Source: Amphritea sp.
Lineage (GTDB): Bacteria; Pseudomonadota; Gammaproteobacteria; Pseudomonadales; Nitrincolaceae
DNA length: 5,617 nucleotides
Assembly (NCBI GenBank): GCA_024679635.1
Contig: JAIBDA010000087.1
Location: 1-5,617 of the forward strand
Direction: 5' to 3'
The position numbers were made by a program, and so were the translations under genes. This document shows, piece by piece, positions 1-5,617 of this stretch. The first letter of the stretch is position 1. Each line of letters starts with the position of its first letter. The notes under the pieces were generated by a model, which was not told the origin of the DNA, did not search any database, and saw only the letters and a program-made list of their open reading frames with translations.

Positions 1-776
1 ACACTCAAGCCCCAGCTTTCAGCCCGTTGCTGGCTGGCCTGTCGGAAGCGTTCACGAACCTCAGTTCCCGCAGGTTTGGTCAGGTAAAATAGCAGCGTAC
101 TGGCTTTTTCAGGGCTCAGATTTTGTTCTTCTCCCCAGCTCTGCATAAACGCTACCAGAGTATTATCACTCTTGTCTTCCAACGCCACAGGGACTTCTAA
201 CGAGAGATCTTCCCCGGCACGAACACGGCGACAGATAACCTGATAGTTATAACGAAAGTCTGGAAAAATACGCTCTTCATTTTCACTGCGCAGGCGGAAC
301 CAGCCAGTAGCTTTACCCGCATGATAAAGCGCTACATGAGTCCAGTCATGCTGTGTTGGATGGTCGGCGTAGCGGCAAACCTCTTCGTAGGCAATTCTCG
401 CCGGAGGCAGTCCGAAGTCGCCACTTTGTTCATTGAGGATGGTCAGAAATTCAGAGATGGTTGGCATCCACGCCAGGGTTTCTTTACAGCGATTAATCGC
501 TGACACCATTTCCGCTTCACCATAGCCCTGAATACTCAGAGCCCATTCGCGTTTAGCGATACGAATTTCATCCTGAGTTTCAAAACAACTCTTAAACTTA
601 TGCCCATAAATCGCCATAAAACGGGCAAAAATCATATTAACCAGAGTTTTAGTTTCAGTGGTAATGATTGCCGCTTCAGCCGCAGCGTCAGGACTACCAG
701 TCGGTGTCCTTGATGTCCATGATGGCTGCGGTAACCCGCTTGCGCTTTTCCCTATTATCTGGCCGGGCGTTTTCAT
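1..776 (-). CDS. dopE: Lambda P-like replicative helicase loader candidate (DopE-like), 3' end cut by window
   Basis: Reading the minus strand from the ATG at 776 gives 258 codons without a stop up to the left edge, so the C-terminus is missing. Residues 45-190 resemble phage lambda replication protein P. W78 lies in a KREWAL segment like P's RRQWVL. Residues 96-111 (RCKETLAWMPTISEFL) match the P segment before its WC, and 143-165 (HDWTHVALYHAGK...) match its HYWLV region. Lambda P binds DnaB and delivers it to the origin with O, so the expected role is loading the replicative helicase on chromosomal DNA. Residues 1-45 are low in complexity (Pro/Ser/Thr/Ala) and probably disordered. The start is chosen because an AAAGGTG Shine-Dalgarno sits 6 bases upstream and because starting at the next ATG (codon 48) would remove the first helix of the P-like region. 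The gene overlaps the upstream dopC-like gene by 83 bases in another frame. At over 258 residues it is already longer than lambda P (about 233). The symbol follows the proposed domesticated lambda P family, recalled from literature and not checked here. Confidence 0.75.
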   Translation of the reverse strand, partial: MKTPGQIIGKSASGLPQPSWTSRTPTGSPDAAAEAAIITTETKTLVNMIFARFMAIYGHKFKSCFETQDEIRIAKREWALSIQGYGEAEMVSAINRCKETLAWMPTISEFLTILNEQSGDFGLPPARIAYEEVCRYADHPTQHDWTHVALYHAGKATGWFRLRSENEERIFPDFRYNYQVICRRVRAGEDLSLEVPVALEDKSDNTLVAFMQSWGEEQNLSPEKASTLLFYLTKPAGTEVRERFRQASQQRAESWGLS

Positions 777-1617
777 GGCTTACACCTTTATTAGTACCTG
801 CGTCTGCCCGCTTTTTACGAGCATCACGTGTCTGTTTATTAACCCACTCCCGCTTTACCCAAGCAAGAAATTTCTGATCCCAATTCGACTCTTTGCGGTC
901 TTTATCCAGCCAATAGAGCACAAATTCATCCAGCAACTGGTCAGCAAAGTCAGCAGGAATACTGTGACGGGGCAGCATATCTAACAGCGTCTGAGAGGGA
1001 CGCCAACCCAGAAACATTGCATGCAGTTTCTGATTCTTCTTCTCAATTTCATTCAATCGTGTCGCAAAATCATTTTCCGATGTTGTCTCACAACTGGGCG
1101 TAATCTGACGACTTTTTGACCAGCCAATACTGCCGCCAAAGGTTGGCGCCGGGCCTAATTTTCTAGGTTGTGCCTGGTGTACCCGACGACTGATTTCACT
1201 CCGTTCCGGTGGCTGCTCGACTACTTGCAGGTCCTGAACGATGACAGGTGCGATATGCTCAGGCACATGGGTTCCATCCTGAGTATAGCCTTGTGAAGCC
1301 CCCTGGTATTCAGCCGCCGTTTGCGTGCTGACAAGGGTGACTTTTATCGCACCACCGTGACCAAAGGACGCATGGACATACCCCTGTGTAACCAGACTAT
1401 TAGTCACTATGGCCAGCTGATCTTCATCCCAGAAGTTCGCCAGCGCTAACCACTCATCTCGGCTAAGCACCGCGGAAGGCTGGCCGGACCGGTCTGGCAG
1501 GCCATGCAGCTGAATATACTCATGATACAACGCCAGAAGAATCGCTTCATCGGAGCCTACCGTACGAGCCAGAGAAGGGTAAAACAGTACGGGTTTTTCC
1601 GGAAAGCGGAAGCTCAT
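694..1617 (-). CDS. dopC: DnaT-like / lambda O-like replication protein (DopC-like)
   Basis: A 307-residue protein. Residues 1-95 look like a winged-helix N-terminal domain of the primosomal/phage replication type: FYPSLART, then a Leu/Ala-rich helix, then a DEWLALANFWDEDQL helix, ending in a beta hairpin around 80-96. Residues 100-180 are a Gln/Pro/Ser-rich linker. Residues 184-203 are charged and may form a short coiled coil. Residues 204-262 match the C-terminal single-strand-DNA-binding domain of DnaT (GWRPS..., PADFADQLLDEFVLYW, NWDQKFLAWVKREW). A Lys/Arg-rich tail follows (262-294). The likely role is DNA or origin binding during primosome assembly or helicase loading, acting with the lambda P-like protein encoded immediately downstream. 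The start has a modest TGGAA Shine-Dalgarno 6 bases upstream. The last 83 bases also encode the N-terminus of the next gene. The DnaT-like domain is clear; equating the gene with dopC rests on its pairing with the P-like gene. Many databases would call it only a DnaT-like ssDNA-binding protein. Confidence 0.75.
   Translation of the reverse strand: MSFRFPEKPVLFYPSLARTVGSDEAILLALYHEYIQLHGLPDRSGQPSAVLSRDEWLALANFWDEDQLAIVTNSLVTQGYVHASFGHGGAIKVTLVSTQTAAEYQGASQGYTQDGTHVPEHIAPVIVQDLQVVEQPPERSEISRRVHQAQPRKLGPAPTFGGSIGWSKSRQITPSCETTSENDFATRLNEIEKKNQKLHAMFLGWRPSQTLLDMLPRHSIPADFADQLLDEFVLYWLDKDRKESNWDQKFLAWVKREWVNKQTRDARKKRADAGTNKGVSHENARPDNREKRKRVTAAIMDIKDTDW
783..789 (-). promoter_or_regulatory. Ribosome binding site that sets the dopE-like start
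   Basis: AAAGGTG on the minus strand, 6 bases before the ATG at 776. It lies inside the dopC-like reading frame (codons for Lys-Gly-Val near residue 278). It supports a start well inside the upstream gene rather than after its stop at 694, and suggests translation of the two proteins is linked. Confidence 0.6.
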
Positions 1618-1746
1618 ATTGATTCCATAACATCAAACGTAAAAACTAAAGAGAACAAAGCCACCCAGTGAACCCATCAAAACATCTCAAAAAGTTTCGC
1701 TGGATCTACGAGGTGGCCCTCAACTCACATATATACAGATAGCTGA

Positions 1747-2154
1747 TCAGCCGTCTTGTGCGAACTGCTCTACTGCACGCAGTACATCACGGCGACTGAT
1801 CTGGCCGATCAGTTTACCATTTTTTACTACCGGCAAGCGACGTCTTCCGTTGTTAATAAATTCTTCAGCCACAGAAATAATATCGGCATCATGGGCGATG
1901 GTGTAAACCTCAGGCGACATGTAATCACCAACCCGACCACCCATCTCTTCCTCATGATAGGTCAGCGTTAATATTGCTTTCAGGCAATCGGCCTCAGATA
2001 ACAAGCCCACCAGCTCACCCTCCTTACTTATAACAGGAGCACCGGTGATACGGTATTTAAGTAGTAAATTGATCGCTTCGAACAGATCAGTTTCAGGGGT
2101 AAAGGTTATCAGCTTCTCAGCCATGTAATCGCTGGCTTTAACAGATCGCAGCAT
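1747..2154 (-). CDS. Small protein made of two CBS domains
   Basis: A 135-residue protein that is almost entirely a CBS pair (Bateman module). CBS1 spans about residues 8-65 and CBS2 about 77-130. Each repeat has the usual hydrophobic segment (ITGAPVI at 36-42, RRRLPVV at 104-110) and the ending motif with Ser and Asp that commonly contacts the ribose of a bound nucleotide (GLLSEAD, S53/D56; GQISRRD, S120/D123). No enzyme, membrane or DNA-binding domain is attached, so it is probably a cytoplasmic stand-alone sensor that binds an adenine nucleotide (AMP, ADP, ATP or similar) and acts on an unknown partner. A strong GGAGGA ribosome binding site lies 6 bases before the ATG (2161-2166), which fixes the start. 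It sits 127 bases after purU and 129 bases before the dopC-like gene on the same strand, so it could be co-transcribed with either. Ligand and partner cannot be read from the sequence. Confidence 0.88.
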   Translation of the reverse strand: MLRSVKASDYMAEKLITFTPETDLFEAINLLLKYRITGAPVISKEGELVGLLSEADCLKAILTLTYHEEEMGGRVGDYMSPEVYTIAHDADIISVAEEFINNGRRRLPVVKNGKLIGQISRRDVLRAVEQFAQDG

Positions 2155-2190
2155 TGAGCATCCTCCAAACGGACATCAGGTAGTATCGCA

Positions 2191-2202
2191 GGCCTGCAGG
2201 CC
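2191..2202. repeat. 12-base perfect palindrome in the leader of the CBS gene
   Basis: GGCCTGCAGGCC reads the same on both strands and lies 36 bases upstream of the CBS start codon, between purU and the CBS gene. It partly overlaps a second palindrome (GCAGGCCTGC, 2188-2197). No T-run follows on either strand, so a classical intrinsic terminator is not supported. It could be a protein-binding site, a small RNA hairpin or chance. Confidence 0.4.
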
Positions 2203-2281
2203 CTGTTTGTGTATCATCTTAGCCCAGGAAAGCGGCACAAAACACTGTCCGAGATCTATCAATTAGGCGTACAAGGGTTTA

Positions 2282-3136
2282 TTAGTTAAAAACCACGGTT
2301 TTATTCCCATGTACCAACACCCGGTCATCAAGATGCCAGCGCAATCCACGGGACAAAACAGTTTTCTCAACATCCTTACCCAAACGAACCATCTCTTCAG
2401 GCTGGTCCCGGTGACTAACGCGCACCACATCCTGATCGATGATCGGCCCGGCATCCAGCTCTTCCGTCACATAGTGACAGGTGGCACCGATAAGCTTCAC
2501 GCCTCGATCATGGGCCTGATGATAAGGCTTTGCACCGGCAAAAGAGGGCAAAAAACTATGGTGTATATTGATGATTTTATGTCGATATAGATCGCAAACA
2601 CTGCTCGGCAAAATCTGCATATAGCGCGCCAGCACAATAGTTTCTGCCTGATGCTCTACGATCAGCTGGTGTACTTTATCAAAGTGAGGCTGCTTATCCT
2701 CTTTATCCACAGGCACATGGTAATAAGGAATCCCGTGCCATTCCACCATGCTGCGCAGGTCATCATGGTTAGAGATCACACAAGGGATCTCACAATCCAG
2801 TTCACCTTCATGGTAACGGTATAGTAAGTCAGCCAGACAATGGGAGTCTTTACTTGCCATCAACACCACTTTTTTAGGCGTTTCAGAATCAGTTATTTCC
2901 CACTGCATATTAAATGACTGGGCAATAGGCGTGAACTGCTCGATCAACTGTTCACGACTAAAACTCACCGAGGCAGAGACGATCTCTACCCGCATAAAAA
3001 ACCAGCCGTTTGAGCTATCGGAGTGCTGATTAGCGTCAGCAATAGAGCCGCCATGACTGGAGATAAAATTACTTACCATTGCAACAATGCCCAAGCGATC
3101 CGGGCAAGCCAATACCAGTCTGAATCTGCGTTCCAT
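2282..3136 (-). CDS. purU: Formyltetrahydrofolate deformylase PurU
   Basis: A 284-residue protein, the usual length for PurU. It hydrolyses 10-formyltetrahydrofolate to tetrahydrofolate and formate in the cytoplasm, balancing the one-carbon pool and supplying formate to PurT-type purine synthesis. Residues 5-83 form an ACT regulatory domain (LVLACPDRLGIVAMVSNFI..., HGGSIADANQH), which in the E. coli enzyme responds to glycine and methionine. Residues 87-280 are the formyltransferase-fold catalytic domain, with SNHDDL at 122-127, the NIHHSFLPSFAGAKPYHQA signature at 190-208 (catalytic Asn and His region), and the catalytic Asp in ELDAGPII (D228). All key residues are intact. The ATG at 3136 has a GAAGGG Shine-Dalgarno 4-5 bases upstream (3141-3146), and the ACT domain begins straight after it. 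The gene is first in the leftward group and divergent from the phosphorylase operon. No glycine-riboswitch-like structure was recognised in the short leader. Confidence 0.96.
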   Translation of the reverse strand: MERRFRLVLACPDRLGIVAMVSNFISSHGGSIADANQHSDSSNGWFFMRVEIVSASVSFSREQLIEQFTPIAQSFNMQWEITDSETPKKVVLMASKDSHCLADLLYRYHEGELDCEIPCVISNHDDLRSMVEWHGIPYYHVPVDKEDKQPHFDKVHQLIVEHQAETIVLARYMQILPSSVCDLYRHKIINIHHSFLPSFAGAKPYHQAHDRGVKLIGATCHYVTEELDAGPIIDQDVVRVSHRDQPEEMVRLGKDVEKTVLSRGLRWHLDDRVLVHGNKTVVFN

Positions 3137-3174
3137 GATGCCCTTCTTTTTCTGTCTGTAAACTAAGTGGCAAC

Positions 3175-3203
3175 ATTCTATCAGCTCTCAGGTTTCACGC
3201 CAC
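3175..3203 (-). promoter_or_regulatory. Candidate sigma-70 promoter for purU
   Basis: On the minus strand, GTGGCG (3198-3203, 3 of 6 matches to the -35 consensus) is followed after 17 bases by TAGAAT (3175-3180, 5 of 6 matches to the -10 consensus). Transcription would begin near 3168, giving a leader of about 30 bases. The -10 is good and the -35 weak, so this is a tentative call. Confidence 0.35.
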
Positions 3204-3280
3204 CTGTCTTATTCTGAAGCCCCGGAATCAGGGAAGCTGCAAATATATCCTTTGCGTCTTAGCCCCCCCTCTGGGTACTC

Positions 3281-3306
3281 AGATCATATACAGGCCCTAA
3301 TGATCT
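3281..3306. promoter_or_regulatory. Perfect inverted repeat, possible operator
   Basis: AGATCAT (3281-3287) and ATGATCT (3300-3306) are exact reverse complements separated by 12 bases, with arm centres 19 bases apart. The repeat spans the place where a -35 element would lie for the TATAAC -10 box at 3311, ending just before it. This geometry suits a dimeric regulator controlling the phosphorylase/PRPP synthase operon. No regulator gene is in view to assign it to. Confidence 0.4.
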
Positions 3307-3307
3307 C

Positions 3308-3316
3308 TGCTATAAC
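3308..3316 (+). promoter_or_regulatory. Extended -10 promoter for the phosphorylase operon
   Basis: TGC TATAAC: a -10 hexamer (3311-3316, 5 of 6 matches to TATAAT) with the TGn extension. The region 17 bases upstream (ATACAG at 3288-3293) does not resemble a -35 box, which fits an extended -10 or activator-dependent promoter. Expected start near 3323, giving a leader of about 63 bases. Confidence 0.45.
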
Positions 3317-3351
3317 CAAGGTAAGCTCTAACCAATAAGAAGCGAAAGCAG

Positions 3352-3367
3352 CCAGGCAAACGCCTGG
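3352..3367 (+). other. Leader hairpin next to the ribosome binding site
   Basis: CCAGGC and GCCTGG form a perfect 6-base stem with an AAAC loop in the predicted leader. It ends 2 bases before the AGGGAG Shine-Dalgarno (3370-3375) of the ATG at 3386. No U-run follows, so it is not an intrinsic terminator. It may influence translation or mRNA stability. Confidence 0.4.
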
Positions 3368-3385
3368 GTAGGGAGCACAGCTGAT

Positions 3386-4915
3386 ATGATTTCAACCCCC
3401 GAACGAGCGACAACACTGCAGGCACGGAGACTGGGAATTGATACCCGTCAGGAGCCAATCATCTACCTACGGGCAGACAGCCCGGTCTGCCGTTCAGAAG
3501 GATTCTCCGCTCTATCCCGGGTATTAGTACATACCGAACACAATAAGATCATCGCAACACTGAATATAATTACCGGAGAGATGCTTCGCCGTGGGCAGAT
3601 TGGTTTTTCTGAATCCGCCTGGCATCGGCTCCATCTGAACACCGACGATAACGTTTGGTTATCTCACCCAAGACCCGTACAGTCACTCTCCCATGTACGC
3701 TCAAAAGTTTACGGACACCAGCTCAATAAGCAGCAATTTCAGGAAATCATCAACGATATCGTCGACGGTCGCTATGCTGATGTTCATATCGCCGCTTTCA
3801 TTACTGCCTGTGGTGACGACAAGCTCAACGACACCGAGATAACTGCGCTAACCCAGGCGATGATCGATTCGGGTAGCCGTATCGACTGGGAACAGCCCCT
3901 GGTTATTGATAAGCACTGCGTTGGGGGGCTGCCAGGTAATCGCACCACCCCTATTGTTGTCTCTATCCTGGCCGCCAGCGGCCTGACCATGCCGAAAACA
4001 TCATCCCGGGCGATTACCTCGCCAGCCGGCACCGCTGACACCATGGAGACTATGACCGACGTCAGCCTGACACTGGAACAGATGAAACAGGTGGTCAAAC
4101 AGGAAGGCGCCTGTCTCGCCTGGGGTGGTTCAGTACGATTAAGCCCCTCCGATGACATTCTTATACAGGTTGAACGGGCGCTGGATATTGATAGCGAAGG
4201 CCAGTTGATCGCCTCAGTACTCTCGAAAAAAATAGCCGCAGGGGCAACCCATGTGCTTATAGATATCCCGGTCGGCCCGACAGCAAAGGTGAGATCTCAG
4301 GAAGCCGCAGATAAACTGGCAAACTCTTTTATGACTGTCAGTGAACGACTGGGAATCAAGGTTCAGATTCTCTATACCGACGGTAGCCAACCGGTCGGCA
4401 ACGGCATCGGCCCGACGCTTGAGGCTAAAGACGTCATGGCGGTATTACAAAATGACACCGATGCTCCCCAGGACCTGAAACAGCGAGCGCTGACCATGGC
4501 AGGTGCCATGTTAGAGATGTCGGGTACCGTAACTGCAGAAACAGGCATAGAGAAAGCCACGACTATTCTGGAAACAGGGCTGGCATGGAAAAAATTCGCG
4601 GCTATCTGTAACGCTCAGGGCGGCATAAAACAGCCCGGTGAAGCCCCCTACCTGTTTAAGCTCATGGCTGAAGAAAAAGGTTATGTTGCGTCGATTGATA
4701 ACCGTCTTCTGGCGCAGGTAGCCAAGTTGGCCGGCGCCCCTATGGACCTGACAGCAGGCGTCGAAATACACGCCAAGCTCGATCAACTGGTTCATCCTCA
4801 AGACCCATTATTCACTATCCACGCTGAAAGCTCTGGCGAACTCAACTATGCGGTCGACTTTTTAGAAAGTCATCCGGAGATTATCTGCCTGACCACTGAG
4901 GTATCTGATACATGA
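3386..4915 (+). CDS. AMP phosphorylase-type thymidine phosphorylase family protein
   Basis: A 509-residue protein of the archaeal-type (type 2) thymidine phosphorylase/AMP phosphorylase family, similar in length to archaeal AMP phosphorylases (about 500) and longer than classical DeoA (about 440). Residues 10-95 form the extra N-terminal domain typical of this subfamily. Residues 105-170 are the helical domain. Then come the phosphate-binding stretch DKHCVGGLPGN (175-185) and the KTSSRAITSPAGTAD signature (204-218). Classical DeoA has KMSGRGLGHTGGT at that place, so this copy has the AMP-phosphorylase form. GPTAKVRS (298-304) and DGSQPVGNGIGP (332-343) follow, with a C-terminal alpha/beta domain after about 400. 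The expected reaction is nucleotide (AMP, perhaps CMP/UMP) plus phosphate to base plus ribose 1,5-bisphosphate; activity on nucleosides is the alternative. The ATG at 3386 has AGGGAG upstream. The stop overlaps the start of the PRPP synthase gene (ATGA), which argues for one pathway. Databases often label such proteins only as putative thymidine phosphorylase. Confidence 0.88.
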   Translation: MISTPERATTLQARRLGIDTRQEPIIYLRADSPVCRSEGFSALSRVLVHTEHNKIIATLNIITGEMLRRGQIGFSESAWHRLHLNTDDNVWLSHPRPVQSLSHVRSKVYGHQLNKQQFQEIINDIVDGRYADVHIAAFITACGDDKLNDTEITALTQAMIDSGSRIDWEQPLVIDKHCVGGLPGNRTTPIVVSILAASGLTMPKTSSRAITSPAGTADTMETMTDVSLTLEQMKQVVKQEGACLAWGGSVRLSPSDDILIQVERALDIDSEGQLIASVLSKKIAAGATHVLIDIPVGPTAKVRSQEAADKLANSFMTVSERLGIKVQILYTDGSQPVGNGIGPTLEAKDVMAVLQNDTDAPQDLKQRALTMAGAMLEMSGTVTAETGIEKATTILETGLAWKKFAAICNAQGGIKQPGEAPYLFKLMAEEKGYVASIDNRLLAQVAKLAGAPMDLTAGVEIHAKLDQLVHPQDPLFTIHAESSGELNYAVDFLESHPEIICLTTEVSDT

Positions 4916-5617
4916 AAACTATTCTGATCAATCTGGAATCTGATCCTGTTCTGGAAGCCCAGTTATGCGATGAACTCGGCGCCCGCAGAGGGGAACTGGA
5001 ACTTCGCCGCTTTCCGGATCAGGAGACCTATCTGCGGGTTATAACCGAATGCGAAGACCGCAATGTAGTAATTCTGTGTAACCTTTATCAGCCCGATAAC
5101 AAAATCCTCAGGCTCCTGCTGCTGGCCACTACACTGCGCGAGATGGGGGCAAAAAAGATCGGGCTAATCACCCCCTACCTGGCCTACATGCGTCAGGATA
5201 AGCAGTTTCATGATGGCGAATCTGTTAGCTCCCGCCCCTTTGCCAAACTGATCTCCGAACATCTCGACTTTCTGGTCACCGTCGACCCACACCTACACCG
5301 TTACAAAAAACTTGATGAAATCTACAATATTCCTTCCAGCGTGGTACATGCCGCACCACTGATTGCCAGCTGGATCAAAGAACATATTCAAAACCCACTG
5401 CTAATCGGCCCCGATAGCGAAAGCGAACAGTGGGTTTCTGAGGTTGCTAAACTCGCTGACGCTCCCTTCCAGGTACTCAGTAAAACCCGGCTGGGGGACT
5501 ATGATGTAGAGGTCACTCTGCCGGACGTCGAACGCTGGCTAAACCATACGCCGGTACTGGTCGATGACATTATCTCCAGTGGTCGCACCATGATGGAAAC
5601 GGTCATCCATTTGAAAG
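4912..5617 (+). CDS. Ribose-phosphate pyrophosphokinase-like protein (PRPP synthase), 3' end cut by window
   Basis: 235 codons from the ATG at 4912 are visible and the C-terminus lies beyond the edge. PRPP synthases transfer pyrophosphate from ATP to C1 of ribose 5-phosphate, giving PRPP and AMP. Visible family motifs in order are: RFPDQE (33-38) in place of the usual FPDGE; PYLAYMRQDKQF (88-99), the ATP-binding RQD segment; SSRPFAKL (107-113); VDPHLHR (124-130), where canonical enzymes have a DLH motif; the flexible-loop catalytic pair K191/R193 in SKTRLGDYDVEV; and the ribose-phosphate loop VLVDDIISSGRTM (216-227), usually VDD..DTGGT. Short spacing and the KTRLGD loop make it closer to archaeal/class III enzymes than to the housekeeping bacterial Prs of about 315 residues, so it is probably a second, specialised copy. 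It starts within the stop of the phosphorylase gene (ATGA), with TGAGGT 9 bases upstream, so the two are translationally coupled. Catalytic residues look intact; substrate preference is unproven. Confidence 0.88.
   Translation, partial: MKTILINLESDPVLEAQLCDELGARRGELELRRFPDQETYLRVITECEDRNVVILCNLYQPDNKILRLLLLATTLREMGAKKIGLITPYLAYMRQDKQFHDGESVSSRPFAKLISEHLDFLVTVDPHLHRYKKLDEIYNIPSSVVHAAPLIASWIKEHIQNPLLIGPDSESEQWVSEVAKLADAPFQVLSKTRLGDYDVEVTLPDVERWLNHTPVLVDDIISSGRTMMETVIHLK

Noticed and set aside
321..984. Plus-strand open frames of 60, 108 and 69 codons (321-503, 658-984, 668-877)
   Set aside because: They lie opposite the dopE-like and dopC-like genes, resemble no family, and lack convincing ribosome binding sites.
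1..1617. Prophage or phage remnant
   Set aside because: Lambda O/P-like proteins suggest it, but no other phage gene, attachment site or repeat is visible and the neighbours are housekeeping genes. The left edge hides what follows, so this is not fully excluded.
1660..1717. GCCACC (1660-1665) and GGTGGC (1712-1717) inverted repeat between the CBS and dopC-like genes
   Set aside because: The arms are only 6 bases with a 46-base loop and no following T-run on either strand, so a terminator or operator call is not supported.
1756..2590. Open frames at 1756-1971 (+), 2263-2454 (-) and 2309-2590 (+)
   Set aside because: All overlap the well-supported CBS and purU genes in other frames and give protein sequences with no recognisable domain.
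3137..3170. Glycine riboswitch or other leader RNA before purU
   Set aside because: The predicted leader is only about 30 bases and shows no recognisable aptamer structure.
3263..3269. Run of seven C (seven G on the minus strand) upstream of purU
   Set aside because: A single run with no further spaced G-tracts nearby does not make a G-quadruplex or a known regulatory element.
3784..4801. Minus-strand open frames at 3784-4158, 4372-4560 and 4511-4801
   Set aside because: They are antisense shadows of the phosphorylase gene, whose family motifs run throughout this stretch.

Overview
The window looks like chromosomal DNA of a marine-type gammaproteobacterium, most likely near the Oceanospirillales/Marinobacterium-Neptunomonas group. 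The basis is protein resemblance, gene mix and mid-range base composition judged by eye; the exact taxon is an inference. It holds six protein-coding genes, two of them cut by the window edges. No RNA gene, insertion sequence, integrase, CRISPR array or phage structural gene is visible.

Left part (1-3136, all on the minus strand, so transcribed right to left): purU (formyltetrahydrofolate deformylase), a small two-CBS-domain protein, then a pair of replication genes. The first of the pair is a DnaT-like/lambda-O-like protein (dopC-like). The second is a lambda-P-like helicase-loader candidate (dopE-like), which runs off the left edge. The dopE-like gene starts inside the 3' end of the dopC-like gene, with an 83-base overlap and its own good Shine-Dalgarno. 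The pair matches the idea that some gammaproteobacteria lacking DnaC and DciA use domesticated lambda O/P genes to load the replicative helicase. Together with its host-type neighbours, this is the most interesting feature of the window.

Middle (3137-3385): a divergent intergenic region. It holds a candidate purU promoter on the minus strand. On the plus strand it holds an extended -10 promoter preceded by a perfect 7+7 inverted repeat (possible operator), and a short hairpin just before the ribosome binding site.

Right part (3386-5617, plus strand): a two-gene operon joined by an ATGA stop/start overlap. It encodes an AMP-phosphorylase-type member of the thymidine phosphorylase family and a short, archaeal-like ribose-phosphate pyrophosphokinase (PRPP synthase), which runs off the right edge. 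The first is expected to phosphorolyse a nucleotide or nucleoside to a base and a sugar phosphate. The second makes PRPP from ribose 5-phosphate and ATP, releasing AMP. Their coupling suggests a bacterial AMP/PRPP salvage module in which, within the visible DNA, the RuBisCO and ribose-1,5-bisphosphate isomerase partners of the archaeal pathway are absent. purU (formate supply for purine synthesis) and the CBS protein (a fold that often binds adenine nucleotides) make purine metabolism a loose theme of the locus, next to a replication-initiation pair.
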